Part shown: in pieces, positions 6,476 through 12,956 of the stretch
Numbering within the stretch: position 1 is the first letter of the stretch
How the letters are laid out: each line of letters starts with the position of its first letter
Origin: an uncultured Clostridia bacterium
GTDB taxonomy: Bacteria; Bacillota; Clostridia; Oscillospirales; CAG-272
Reading direction: 5' to 3'
Assembly (NCBI GenBank): GCA_937893945.1
Contig: CALCTA010000153.1
Span: 1-12,956 of the forward strand
DNA length: 12,956 nt
Notes under the pieces: model-generated
Told to the model about the DNA's origin: nothing
Seen by the model: the letters and a program-made list of their open reading frames with translations, nothing else
The model's database searches: none
Made by a program: the position numbers and the translations under genes

Positions 6476-7802
6476 TCTTTTGCGCCTCCTCACGTTTTTT
6501 CTTTTCTATCTGATAATTGCGAAGCATGGTCTTTGCCATCTTGTTTCGCTGAACTATATTTCTCTTTGCGGGGCAAACGTAGCTGCAGCAGCCACATTCC
6601 ATACATAGATTTACCTTAAGCTTTTCAAGCGTTTCGGCATCGTTCTCCTTGTATGCCTTTGATATCGCTGTAGGATCAAGTCCAAAGGGACAATGATCTA
6701 CACATCTGCCGCACTTGATGCAAGGCGTTACCTTCGGGGGTGTCGCTTCCTTCGCTCCAAAAGCAAGCACAGCGTTTGTCTGCTTCAGCACGGGAGAGGA
6801 CATATCGGGAAGCGCAATTCCCATCATAGGACCGCCGTAGAGCAGCTTTCTCGGCTCCTCGGAAAATCCGCCGCAGAACTCAATAAGATCCATAACTGGA
6901 GTACCGATAGGCGCGATCACGTTCTTGGGAGACGCCACCGCAGAGCCGTCGACTGTTATACACTTTTCAACGAGCGGCATACCCGTGCGGATAAATCTTG
7001 AGATCGCCGCTATAGTCGTGCAGTTCATAACGACAACTCCGCAATCAAGCGGCAGACCACCCTCCTTGATCACACGTCCGAGCGTGTGATATACCAGAAC
7101 CTTCTCTCCGCCCTGAGGGTACACCGATGGAAGCGGCTTTACTCTCGCTCCCTCTATGTCAGCTACAGCGCGTCTCATAGAGGAAATACATTCAGGCTTG
7201 TTCTTCTCAATGCCAATAACGATATTCTTTATTTCAAGGAATCCCGACACAAGTCTGATACCGTCCGCGACCGCATCAGCGTCGTCTATCATAGTTCTCG
7301 TGTCCGAGGTTATGTAAGGCTCACACTCCGCGCCATTGATAAGCAAAGTGTCTATTTTTGATATATCCGCCTTAAGCTTTACAAGTGTGGGGAAGCCCGC
7401 GCCTCCGAGTCCTACGATACCGCTCTTTCCGAGCGCTTCAAGGAATTCCTCGCGGGTATTTACTTCATAGGGTACTACGCTTTCAGAGACTGTCTGCTCT
7501 CCGTCGCTCTCAATGACTACTGTCGGTATCTGCGCGCCGGAAATATTGATGATTCCGTCTATTTTCTTTACGGTACCGGACACTCCGGAATAGACCGGTG
7601 AGGAAAGTCCCTGCCCCGCCTCGCCGATAAGCTGTCCTACCTTTACCGTATCCCCCACCTTGACCACAGGAACGGCGGGTGCGCCTATGTGCATAGACAT
7701 AGGAACGGTTATGCTCTTTGGTGTCGGTATTCTCTCAGCCTTCAGCTTTGCGGTGTTTTTACAGTGCTTAACATGCACTCCGCTTAACTTAAAAATCGAC
7801 AC
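6468..7802 (-). CDS. rnfC: Rnf complex subunit RnfC, NADH/FMN-binding
   Basis: RnfC is the peripheral cytoplasmic subunit that exchanges electrons with NAD+/NADH. It has 444 residues. The N-terminal barrel-sandwich domain spans about 30-100. An NADH/FMN-binding fold related to Complex I NuoF follows, with GLGGAGFPT (131-139), INGAECEPY (155-163) and YPQGGEK (228-234). At the end are two 4Fe-4S motifs: C361/C364/C367/C371 and C400/C403/C406/C410. The C-terminus is basic and not extended. The start is GTG with AGGAGG six bases upstream. It is first in the operon, as usual in clostridial rnfCDGEAB clusters, and has a consensus promoter about 70 nt upstream. Confidence 0.97.
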   Translation of the reverse strand: MSIFKLSGVHVKHCKNTAKLKAERIPTPKSITVPMSMHIGAPAVPVVKVGDTVKVGQLIGEAGQGLSSPVYSGVSGTVKKIDGIINISGAQIPTVVIESDGEQTVSESVVPYEVNTREEFLEALGKSGIVGLGGAGFPTLVKLKADISKIDTLLINGAECEPYITSDTRTMIDDADAVADGIRLVSGFLEIKNIVIGIEKNKPECISSMRRAVADIEGARVKPLPSVYPQGGEKVLVYHTLGRVIKEGGLPLDCGVVVMNCTTIAAISRFIRTGMPLVEKCITVDGSAVASPKNVIAPIGTPVMDLIEFCGGFSEEPRKLLYGGPMMGIALPDMSSPVLKQTNAVLAFGAKEATPPKVTPCIKCGRCVDHCPFGLDPTAISKAYKENDAETLEKLKVNLCMECGCCSYVCPAKRNIVQRNKMAKTMLRNYQIEKKKREEAQKNG

Positions 7803-7871
7803 TTCAGTCCTCCTGATAAATTTAAATTGCGGCGTTTATCCTACCGCCTTTTAAAATTCCTACACAAGTTT

Positions 7872-7900
7872 ATTATACACAAAAAGTTATGCGTTGTCAA
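7872..7900 (-). promoter_or_regulatory. rnf operon promoter
   Basis: On the minus strand TTGACA (7895-7900) and TATAAT (7872-7877) are exactly 17 nt apart, a perfect sigma-A consensus. Transcription should start near 7865, leaving a leader of about 62 nt before rnfC. A short GC-rich inverted repeat sits in the leader around 7830-7848. No riboswitch structure is recognisable. Confidence 0.88.
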
Positions 7901-7920
7901 GGATTTAGAGCGTTTTTAGA

Positions 7921-7938
7921 TTGTCTTTATATTGACAA
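7921..7938. promoter_or_regulatory. 18-bp palindrome between rnfC and ribF, possible Rex-like operator
   Basis: TTGTC-8 nt-GACAA forms an inverted repeat. Its outer TTGT...ACAA ends and 18-bp length resemble the NADH-sensing repressor Rex site (TTGTTAAN4TTAACAA): one half matches at six of seven positions, the other at four. It lies 20 bp upstream of the rnfC -35, an unusual place for a repressor, so the assignment is tentative. Confidence 0.25.
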
Positions 7939-7992
7939 ACTCCCCACCCGAGATCATCCAAAATATGCCTTCCAAATATCCAAAAAACAGTC

Positions 7993-8021
7993 TTGCTTTA
8001 TTGAGGATTTTGTGTTATAAT
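7993..8021 (+). promoter_or_regulatory. ribF promoter
   Basis: TATAAT (8016-8021) is preceded by TG one base upstream, an extended -10. A weak -35, TTGCTT (7993-7998), lies 17 nt away. Transcription should start near 8028. It is divergent from the rnf promoter and about 120 bp from it. Confidence 0.7.
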
Positions 8022-8055
8022 CTCTATTGAAAATGATTATGAAGGGAGCGCAGGA

Positions 8056-8964
8056 ATGAAGACCTATACTTCTCTTAATTTTGAATTAAATTCTCGGTCT
8101 GTCGTTGCGCTCGGCTGCTTTGACGGGCTGCATATCGGTCATCGCGCTCTTATCAAGCAAGCGCGCCTTGCCGCCGACAAAGAGGGACTTCCTTTAGCTG
8201 TATTCAGCTTTTCGGCGCCTCCAAAAAGCTTCTTCGTTCCGGGCGGTATTCCGATACTCACCGACCGAAATGAAAAAAAACGCCTGATGGCGCTTCTCGG
8301 CGTAGATATATTGGTAAGCGTTGATTTCTCCGCGGAGATAGCCGCGCTCTCACCTGAGGACTTTTTTGAAAGAGTTATTAAGCAAAGACTTTGCGCGTCA
8401 GCCGTTTTCTGCGGCTTTAACTACCGTTTTGGCAAGGATGCTAAGGGTAACGCCGAGCTTCTTGAGGCTCTCTGCAAGAAAAATAACATCTCATTTTCCG
8501 CAATTCCGTCGGTCAGCGTCGATGGCGTAACCGTGTCATCCTCGGAAATACGCGCGCTTCTCGCTAAAGGAGAGGTTTCAGATGCAGCCAAGCTGCTCGG
8601 CAGGAATTATTCTATTCGCTCGTCGGTGGTAAGCGGACAGCATCTGGGCAGAGTGCTTGGATTTCCTACCGTCAATCAGCTTATTTCTCCCAAGTCAGCG
8701 CCGCTTCGCAACGGAGTTTATCTTACGCGCACTCGCGTAGGAAGAAGCGTGTGGCGCTCGATAACCAACGTAGGCGTAAGACCTACGGTAGATGGTAACA
8801 CGCTTTGCGCAGAGACAAATCTTTTTGATTTTGACGGCGATCTCTACGGGCGCAATATCAGAGTTGAGTTTCTTGAATTTATTCGCCCCGAGCAAAAATT
8901 CCCCTCTGTAGAGGAGCTCACAGCTCAAGTTCTCAAGGATATAGAAAAAGCAAAAAATCTGTAA
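8056..8964 (+). CDS. ribF: Bifunctional riboflavin kinase / FAD synthetase RibF
   Basis: RibF phosphorylates riboflavin to FMN and adenylylates FMN to FAD. The 302-residue length is typical. The N-terminal FAD-synthetase (nucleotidyltransferase) domain shows GCFDGLHIGHRALI (20-33) with the H-x-G-H nucleotide motif, FNYRFGKDAKGN (121-132) and the VSSSEIR segment (160-166). The C-terminal riboflavin-kinase domain shows GRVLGFPTVN (198-207), NGVYLTR (219-225), ITNVGVRPTVDG (236-247) and ETNLFDFDGDLYG (253-265). The ATG is preceded by AGGGAG seven bases upstream. It stands alone on the plus strand, divergent from rnf, with its own promoter and terminator. This is not the truB/rpsO neighbourhood common in Firmicutes. 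Placement beside a flavin-rich complex may be meaningful but does not prove co-regulation. Confidence 0.96.
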   Translation: MKTYTSLNFELNSRSVVALGCFDGLHIGHRALIKQARLAADKEGLPLAVFSFSAPPKSFFVPGGIPILTDRNEKKRLMALLGVDILVSVDFSAEIAALSPEDFFERVIKQRLCASAVFCGFNYRFGKDAKGNAELLEALCKKNNISFSAIPSVSVDGVTVSSSEIRALLAKGEVSDAAKLLGRNYSIRSSVVSGQHLGRVLGFPTVNQLISPKSAPLRNGVYLTRTRVGRSVWRSITNVGVRPTVDGNTLCAETNLFDFDGDLYGRNIRVEFLEFIRPEQKFPSVEELTAQVLKDIEKAKNL

Positions 8965-8966
8965 GC

Positions 8967-8995
8967 AAGACCGCCGAGGCTTCGGCGGTCTTTTT
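8967..8995 (+). terminator. ribF terminator
   Basis: The stem GACCGCCGA/TCGGCGGTC (8969-8977 and 8982-8990) has a 4-nt loop, is extended by A-T pairs from the flanking AA, and is followed by TTTTT. It begins just after the ribF stop codon. Confidence 0.92.
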
Positions 8996-9005
8996 AGATA
9001 AGCAA

Positions 9006-9033
9006 AGCGCCCACCTTGAAAAAGGTGGGCGCT
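9006..9033 (-). terminator. Terminator hairpin of the first surface-protein gene
   Basis: A perfect 12-bp stem (arms 9006-9017 and 9022-9033) has a 4-nt loop. On the minus strand it follows the stop of the surface-protein gene by about 35 nt, and the tail TTGCTTATCT is only moderately T-rich. It sits 10 bp from the ribF terminator, so the two convergent genes have back-to-back terminators. It may work in both directions. Confidence 0.75.
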
Positions 9034-9069
9034 GTAGCTTTATATTTGTTTTTAGCGATCAGACCTAAA

Positions 9070-10734
9070 TTAGTCTTCCTTCTTCTTGAGAGCAACTGCG
9101 CCAAGAACAACTGCTACTGCTACTGCAGAAACGCCGATGATACCGCTGCATCCGGATTCCTCAACGGGCTCGGTAGCGGTTGCCTGCTCGGTGGGCTTCT
9201 CAGTGGGCTTCTCAGTGGGCTTCTCGGTGGGCTTCTCAGTAGGCTCCTCGGTAGGCTCCTCAGTGGGCTCCTCTGCTTTGGGAGGCTCCGGAACGATACC
9301 GTTGTTGATAACCTTGATTGCCTTTTCAAGAGTAGAAACTGCACCGCTTATCTCACTCTGGAGAGCTGCAGACTCAAGAACAGCCTTTGCATCAGCGAGC
9401 TTCTCTGCGAACTTAGTCCAAGCCTCTGCCTCAAAGTCTGCTTCCTTGAGAACTTCTGCGCGAGCGATCATATCCTCGAGAGGTGCCTTGTCAAGCTCAA
9501 CAGCTACAAGTGCGTTCTTTGCTGCGAGAAGTGCATCGTAAAGTCCCTTTACGGTAAATACGTCGGTTGCGTCACTGGATCTTGCTGCATCGAGAGCTTC
9601 GCCGAAGGGCTTGTAGCTCTCTGCTGTGTAGTCAGCCTTAACGAGCTTTCTCGACTCCTGAACGAGAGCGGTGAGAGGTGCTGTATCAGCCTTAAGGTTT
9701 GTAGCTGCGCCCATAAGAGCACTGAGTCTTATGTCAGCAACGTTCTGTGTAAGTGCCTCATCAGCCAATGCTTCCTTTGCAGCTGCAAGTGCTGTCTGGA
9801 GAACAGCGTAAGAAGCAGCCTCATAGAGCTCGGTATCAGTAAATGTACCCTCTACGTAAACAACATACTCGCTAAGAGCAGTCTTGTCAGCGGGCTTAGA
9901 AGCGTCGGGGGAAACAACGTTGCAATCGTAAAGAACAGGATCGGTGATAGTAATAGTTCTCTCTCCACCGGGAGCACCACCTCTGTTGTGTGCACCGAAT
10001 GCTACGAAAGAGCCTTCGGGAAGAGTGAGAGTGCACTTAGCATCGTTTTGGGTAATGTATGTCCATTCGCCGTCCTTTGCGAGGTACTGTACGTGAATGT
10101 TGAGTCCGTCATAAACGATTCTCCAAGAGCCGTAGCCGTTAACGTCAACGAGCGCGGGGATCTTATAGTGGTCGCCAAATACATCGCCAAAGGTTGCATT
10201 GTTCCATGCGTTCTTGTAAAGAACGATGTGGGATGCCTGGTTGCCGTCTGCGTCCTTGTGGTCGCCGTCGTTAGCAAACGCGCCGCCTGCAAAGTAATGC
10301 TCTGTGCCGTTAATTGCGAATACAACGCCTGCGTAACCGGTGTCTCTGTTGAGCTTTGCCTTGAACTCATATACGTAGTAGGAGTCCGCGGTAATAGCAT
10401 ACTCGGTCTGTGCAGCGTATCCGAGGTTGTCAGACTTTTCAGTGCTGGTGGTGTCGTTTGCCTTTGCAGAGAAAGTTGTGCCTTCAATGGTAACGGTGTA
10501 TTCCTCAGCAAAGTTCTTAGCGCTTTCCGCGCCGCCAAAGTAGGACTTGAAGGTAAGGCTTGACCAATCAATAGGAGTAGCCAAAGCTTCCTCGGGAGCA
10601 TAAGCGGGTCTTGTAACAGTCTCGCTACCTGCACCGTCGCCTGCTGCTTCGCCTTCTGCTGCTACAGGAACAACTGCAAGCACGCTTGCAAGAAGCATTG
10701 CAAGAAGAACGAGAATAGAAATTGTCTTTTTCAT
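9070..10734 (-). CDS. Secreted, membrane-anchored surface protein with lectin-like domain and three FIVAR-like repeats
   Basis: The 554-residue protein begins with a signal peptide (KK, hydrophobic 4-22, likely cut after VAA at about 26). A beta-rich domain (about 75-275) resembles concanavalin A-like lectin/glucanase folds; I see no catalytic motif. Three helical repeats follow (about 284-350, 351-415, 416-480), of the FIVAR type with D-Y/F-x-A-x-x-W/Y signatures; the first is degenerate. A linker of repeated P-T-E-K/E (482-526) leads to a C-terminal tail: G-C-S-G with Cys529, a hydrophobic segment (532-549) and KKKED. The tail resembles a membrane or sorting signal but is not LPXTG. I chose the ATG at 10732-10734 for its GGAGG; an earlier in-frame ATG lacks one. 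It is a close paralog of the next gene, with its own promoter. The ligand is unknown; carbohydrate or mucin binding is a guess. Confidence 0.85.
   Translation of the reverse strand: MKKTISILVLLAMLLASVLAVVPVAAEGEAAGDGAGSETVTRPAYAPEEALATPIDWSSLTFKSYFGGAESAKNFAEEYTVTIEGTTFSAKANDTTSTEKSDNLGYAAQTEYAITADSYYVYEFKAKLNRDTGYAGVVFAINGTEHYFAGGAFANDGDHKDADGNQASHIVLYKNAWNNATFGDVFGDHYKIPALVDVNGYGSWRIVYDGLNIHVQYLAKDGEWTYITQNDAKCTLTLPEGSFVAFGAHNRGGAPGGERTITITDPVLYDCNVVSPDASKPADKTALSEYVVYVEGTFTDTELYEAASYAVLQTALAAAKEALADEALTQNVADIRLSALMGAATNLKADTAPLTALVQESRKLVKADYTAESYKPFGEALDAARSSDATDVFTVKGLYDALLAAKNALVAVELDKAPLEDMIARAEVLKEADFEAEAWTKFAEKLADAKAVLESAALQSEISGAVSTLEKAIKVINNGIVPEPPKAEEPTEEPTEEPTEKPTEKPTEKPTEKPTEQATATEPVEESGCSGIIGVSAVAVAVVLGAVALKKKED
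9187..9270 (-). repeat. Seven 12-bp tandem repeats encoding the Pro-Thr-Glu linker
   Basis: Seven contiguous 12-bp units (CTCRGTRGGCTY on the plus strand) encode repeated P-T-E-K or P-T-E-E. Copies differ by only one to three bases, so the array is likely to vary in copy number between strains. It forms the flexible stalk between repeats and membrane tail. Confidence 0.9.
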
Positions 10735-10801
10735 AATTTCCTCCATAATTTTTTGTTTGTTTTTATGCATTTTCTATCAGATTATGCACTATACCGCATA
10801 T

Positions 10802-10830
10802 ATTTTACCACAAACAAGTACAAAAATCAA
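10802..10830 (-). promoter_or_regulatory. Promoter of the first surface-protein gene
   Basis: On the minus strand TTGATT (10825-10830) and TAAAAT (10802-10807) are 17 nt apart. A second, weaker pair (TTGTTT-18 nt-TATAGT) overlaps it a few bases downstream. Either would give a leader of about 45-60 nt before the start at 10734. Confidence 0.6.
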
Positions 10831-10852
10831 TAGCTTTTTGAAAAATTGTTAC

Positions 10853-10883
10853 AAAAACCCGCCCCGCCTGTTCAGGCGGGGCG
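10853..10883 (-). terminator. Terminator of the second surface-protein gene
   Basis: The stem CGCCCCGCCT/AGGCGGGGCG (10874-10883 and 10860-10869) with a 4-nt loop is followed on the minus strand by GGTTTTT. It lies about 33 nt after the stop codon at 10917 and before the promoter of the next gene, so the two paralogs are separate transcription units. Confidence 0.9.
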
Positions 10884-10916
10884 ATAGCTTTCGCTTGTTA
10901 TTTAGTTAAAACCTTA

Positions 10917-12956
10917 TCAGTCTTCCTTCTTCTTAAGAGCAACCATTCCGAGAAGAACGGCTACTATTACCGCGGATGTGCCGATGACACCGCCGCATCC
11001 CATATCTCTGAACATAGGATCTGCAAACGCGGGATCATCTGTAGGATTCTCGCCAAGATCTCCCGTAGGCTGCTCACCGGGATTAACAGTGGGAACGTCG
11101 GTGGGCTCATCGGTGGGCTTATCTATAGGATCATCCGTTCCGGGAAGACCGGGAAGAACACCGTTGTTGATAGCCTTGATAGCTTCTGTAAGCTGCTCGA
11201 CAGCTGCCTCGATCTCGGGAGCTGTTACCTTCTCTGCATCAAATATTGCCTTTGCCGCAGCCACCTTAGCCGCAAACACAGACCAATCATCTGCCGAGAA
11301 GTCAGCCTCTGAAAACAGGCTTGCGAGAGTAAGAAGGTACTTAAGCTCGGTTTTGTCTGCCGAGAGAAGCACGAGAGCATCCTTCGCTTGTACGAGAGCA
11401 TCGTAAATAGCCTTAACCTCCTCATAATTTACAGAGGTATTGGACTTTGCCGCTTCAAGAGCTGCCGCGAACATCATCCAGGTGGTTGTAGTGTAGTCGG
11501 TATTGGTAAGCTTTCCGCACTCCTCGATCAGATCGTCGAGAGCAGTCCTATCAGCCTCAAGTCCGGCAATCGCATCCATAAGAGCTTCTGTACATGCCAC
11601 GATCTCTTCCTTGGTCTTATTGTTAGCCAAGTAGATCCCTCTTGCCTGAGCAATTGCAATTGTGAGCTTTCTCCAAGAAGATTCTGTATAATTTGTGCTC
11701 TCCAAAGATCTAGCCTTGTCTATATAGAACTTCAGCGCCTCAAGCTCTTTTGCGAAATCGTCTTCACCCGGAAGAACACCGTTGTTCATAGTCTTTATTA
11801 CATTTTCAAGAGCGCTCGCCGCGGCGTTGATCTCGCTCTGAAGAGTTGCGGTCTCAAGTGCATTCTTCGCGTCATCCACAACTACCATGAACTTAGCCCA
11901 TTTGTGTGCTTCAAAATCTTGCTCGGAGAGACGGTAAGCAATCACGAGCATCTCTTCGATAGGAGTTCTGTCAAGTTCAACCTTAACGAGCGCATTCTTT
12001 GCCGCAAGAAGTGATTCGTAAATTGACTGTACCGTATCTGCATCTGTTACGTTATTGTTTCTCGCACTATCAAGAGCAACGCTGAAATTTACCCAGCTAT
12101 CTGCCGTATAGTCAACCTTAACGAGCTTTCTGCACTCGATAATAAGGGAGTTCAGCGCTGTCATATCTGCCTTGAGACTATTAATCGCATTAATAAGCGC
12201 CATGGTGCATGAAGTAACGTCAGCCTTCAGCTTAGTGTCGGAGTTGTAGATCTCCTTTGCTCGTTCAACAGCTTCTAAGAGCTTACTCCAAGAAGTTGCC
12301 GTATAGTTCGCTTCTGTAAGAGCTTCTGCCCGATCTATATAGAACTTAAGAATATCGAGATCTTCTTCGGTAGCCCGCTCTACTACGGGATAGTTGTGAA
12401 GAACGGCATCCTTGATATTGATGGTTCTCTGGGACGCGGGAGCACCGCCTCTGTTATGCGCGCCGAATGCTACGTAGAAGCCTTCGGGAAGAGTGATAGA
12501 GGCAATTTCGCCGGTCTTTTCGTCAGAAACGTATGTCCATTCGCCGTTCTTTGCGAGATACTGTACGTAAACGGTAAGTCCGTCGTAGATAACTCTCCAA
12601 GAGCCGTATCCGTCTTCAACGAGAGCGGGAACCTTCATATGATCACCGAAGCTATCTATAGGAGCATTCCACTCGTTCTTGTAGAGTCGGATGTGAGATG
12701 CTCTGTTGCCCTCTGCGTCGTCAAAGTCTCCATCGTTAGCGAAGGCGCCGCCTGCAAAGTAATGCTCTGTGCCGTTTACTGCGAATACAACACCTGCATA
12801 ACCGCCCTCTCTATTTTGCTTTGCTTTAAACTCATATACATAGTAAGAGTTCGCTGTAATAGCGTACTCAGACTGCGCCACGTAGCCAAGGTCATCGTTC
12901 CTATTGCTGCTGGTCTTATCGTTAGCAACGGTGTTCATGGAGTTACCGTTAATAAT
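10917..12956 (-). CDS. Surface protein with lectin-like domain and six FIVAR-like repeats (5' end beyond window)
   Basis: The reading frame is open to the right edge, so the start, signal peptide and first part are missing. An internal ATG at 12936-12938 aligns inside the beta domain of the paralog and is not the true start. Numbering from the edge, residues 1-190 are the rest of the lectin-like beta domain, by eye about three quarters identical to the neighbouring paralog. Six helical FIVAR-like repeats follow as two triplets (about 203-397 and 408-603), each ending NNGVLPG. A Pro/Asp/Thr linker (about 604-648) leads to the tail: G-C-G-G with Cys654, a hydrophobic segment (657-674) and KKKED. 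The tail is nearly identical to the paralog's. The product is probably a surface-anchored adhesin or scaffold; its ligand is unknown. Confidence 0.85.
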   Translation of the reverse strand: MINGNSMNTVANDKTSSNRNDDLGYVAQSEYAITANSYYVYEFKAKQNREGGYAGVVFAVNGTEHYFAGGAFANDGDFDDAEGNRASHIRLYKNEWNAPIDSFGDHMKVPALVEDGYGSWRVIYDGLTVYVQYLAKNGEWTYVSDEKTGEIASITLPEGFYVAFGAHNRGGAPASQRTINIKDAVLHNYPVVERATEEDLDILKFYIDRAEALTEANYTATSWSKLLEAVERAKEIYNSDTKLKADVTSCTMALINAINSLKADMTALNSLIIECRKLVKVDYTADSWVNFSVALDSARNNNVTDADTVQSIYESLLAAKNALVKVELDRTPIEEMLVIAYRLSEQDFEAHKWAKFMVVVDDAKNALETATLQSEINAAASALENVIKTMNNGVLPGEDDFAKELEALKFYIDKARSLESTNYTESSWRKLTIAIAQARGIYLANNKTKEEIVACTEALMDAIAGLEADRTALDDLIEECGKLTNTDYTTTTWMMFAAALEAAKSNTSVNYEEVKAIYDALVQAKDALVLLSADKTELKYLLTLASLFSEADFSADDWSVFAAKVAAAKAIFDAEKVTAPEIEAAVEQLTEAIKAINNGVLPGLPGTDDPIDKPTDEPTDVPTVNPGEQPTGDLGENPTDDPAFADPMFRDMGCGGVIGTSAVIVAVLLGMVALKKKED
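11148..12350 (-). repeat. Two-fold repeat of a ~200-residue block of three helical modules
   Basis: The block from LKFYID to NNGVLPG occurs twice (about 11766-12350 and 11148-11735), offset by 205 residues. Within each copy the three modules keep the same order, recognised by LKFYID.A, IxEC.KL...DYT and SE.DF...W. The neighbouring paralog has a single such triplet. The two copies have diverged clearly at DNA level. Confidence 0.8.

Noticed and set aside
7803..8055. FMN riboswitch before ribF or rnfC
   Set aside because: I looked for the conserved RFN-element blocks and multi-stem layout on both strands and found neither; the spacer is AT-rich with only short inverted repeats.
9187..9270. CRISPR-like array
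   Set aside because: The 12-bp units are contiguous without spacers and encode an in-frame Pro-Thr-Glu linker.
9016..10563. A 515-codon open frame on the plus strand opposite the first surface-protein gene
   Set aside because: Its translation is rich in Cys, Leu and Ser runs with no fold signature, and it overlaps fully with a well-supported gene that has signal peptide, domains, ribosome site and a paralog. It is a shadow of the regular codon use of that gene.
12936..12938. ATG as the start of the second surface-protein gene
   Set aside because: The frame remains open to the window edge, no ribosome site precedes it, and the paralog aligns across it in the middle of the beta domain.
9070..12956. 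LPXTG sortase substrates
   Set aside because: Neither C-terminus has an LPXTG-like motif before the hydrophobic segment; the conserved feature there is Gly-Cys-x-Gly.

Overview
The window looks like chromosomal DNA of an anaerobic, spore-forming Clostridia-type bacterium (Firmicutes/Bacillota), possibly a gut Oscillospirales-like lineage. The evidence is a complete RnfCDGEAB ion-translocating ferredoxin:NAD+ oxidoreductase operon, the sporulation pair spoIIGA-sigE, strong Shine-Dalgarno sites, and consensus sigma-A promoters with intrinsic terminators. The genus cannot be named from the sequence alone.

Layout, left to right. (1) 1-1100: a hairpin, a gene for an unrecognised lipoprotein on the minus strand, and upstream of it a consensus promoter followed after about 70 nt by a terminator hairpin. 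This is either a small RNA or an attenuated leader. (2) 1164-2828: sigE and spoIIGA on the minus strand, transcribed spoIIGA then sigE. Their promoter has a near-consensus -35 and a perfect -10 separated by an unusually long 21 nt, with a Spo0A-box-like sequence at the -35, as in the classical Spo0A-activated spoIIG promoter. (3) 2837-7900: the rnf operon on the minus strand, in order rnfC, rnfD, rnfG, rnfE, rnfA, rnfB, translationally coupled by short overlaps. A perfect TTGACA-17-TATAAT promoter precedes it and a strong terminator follows it, abutting the spoIIGA promoter. (4) 7993-8995: ribF on the plus strand, divergent from rnf. It makes FMN and FAD, cofactors that Rnf subunits need. (5) 9006-12956: two adjacent minus-strand paralogous genes for large secreted, cell-surface proteins. 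Each has a beta-sandwich (ConA/lectin-like) domain, FIVAR-like three-helix repeats in groups of three (three in one protein, six in the other), a Pro/Thr/acidic linker, and a near-identical C-terminal tail of Gly-Cys-x-Gly, a hydrophobic segment and KKKED. The second gene runs off the right edge.

Functionally, the core is energy conservation: Rnf couples ferredoxin oxidation to NAD+ reduction and ion pumping, and the neighbouring RibF supplies flavin. The sporulation genes form a separate transcription unit. No mobile element, CRISPR array, tRNA or rRNA is visible. The items most worth following up are the shared C-terminal tail of the two surface proteins (a possible uncharacterised sorting signal), the triplet-wise growth of their repeats, the promoter-hairpin unit at 988-1096, and the cysteine-rich tail of RnfE.
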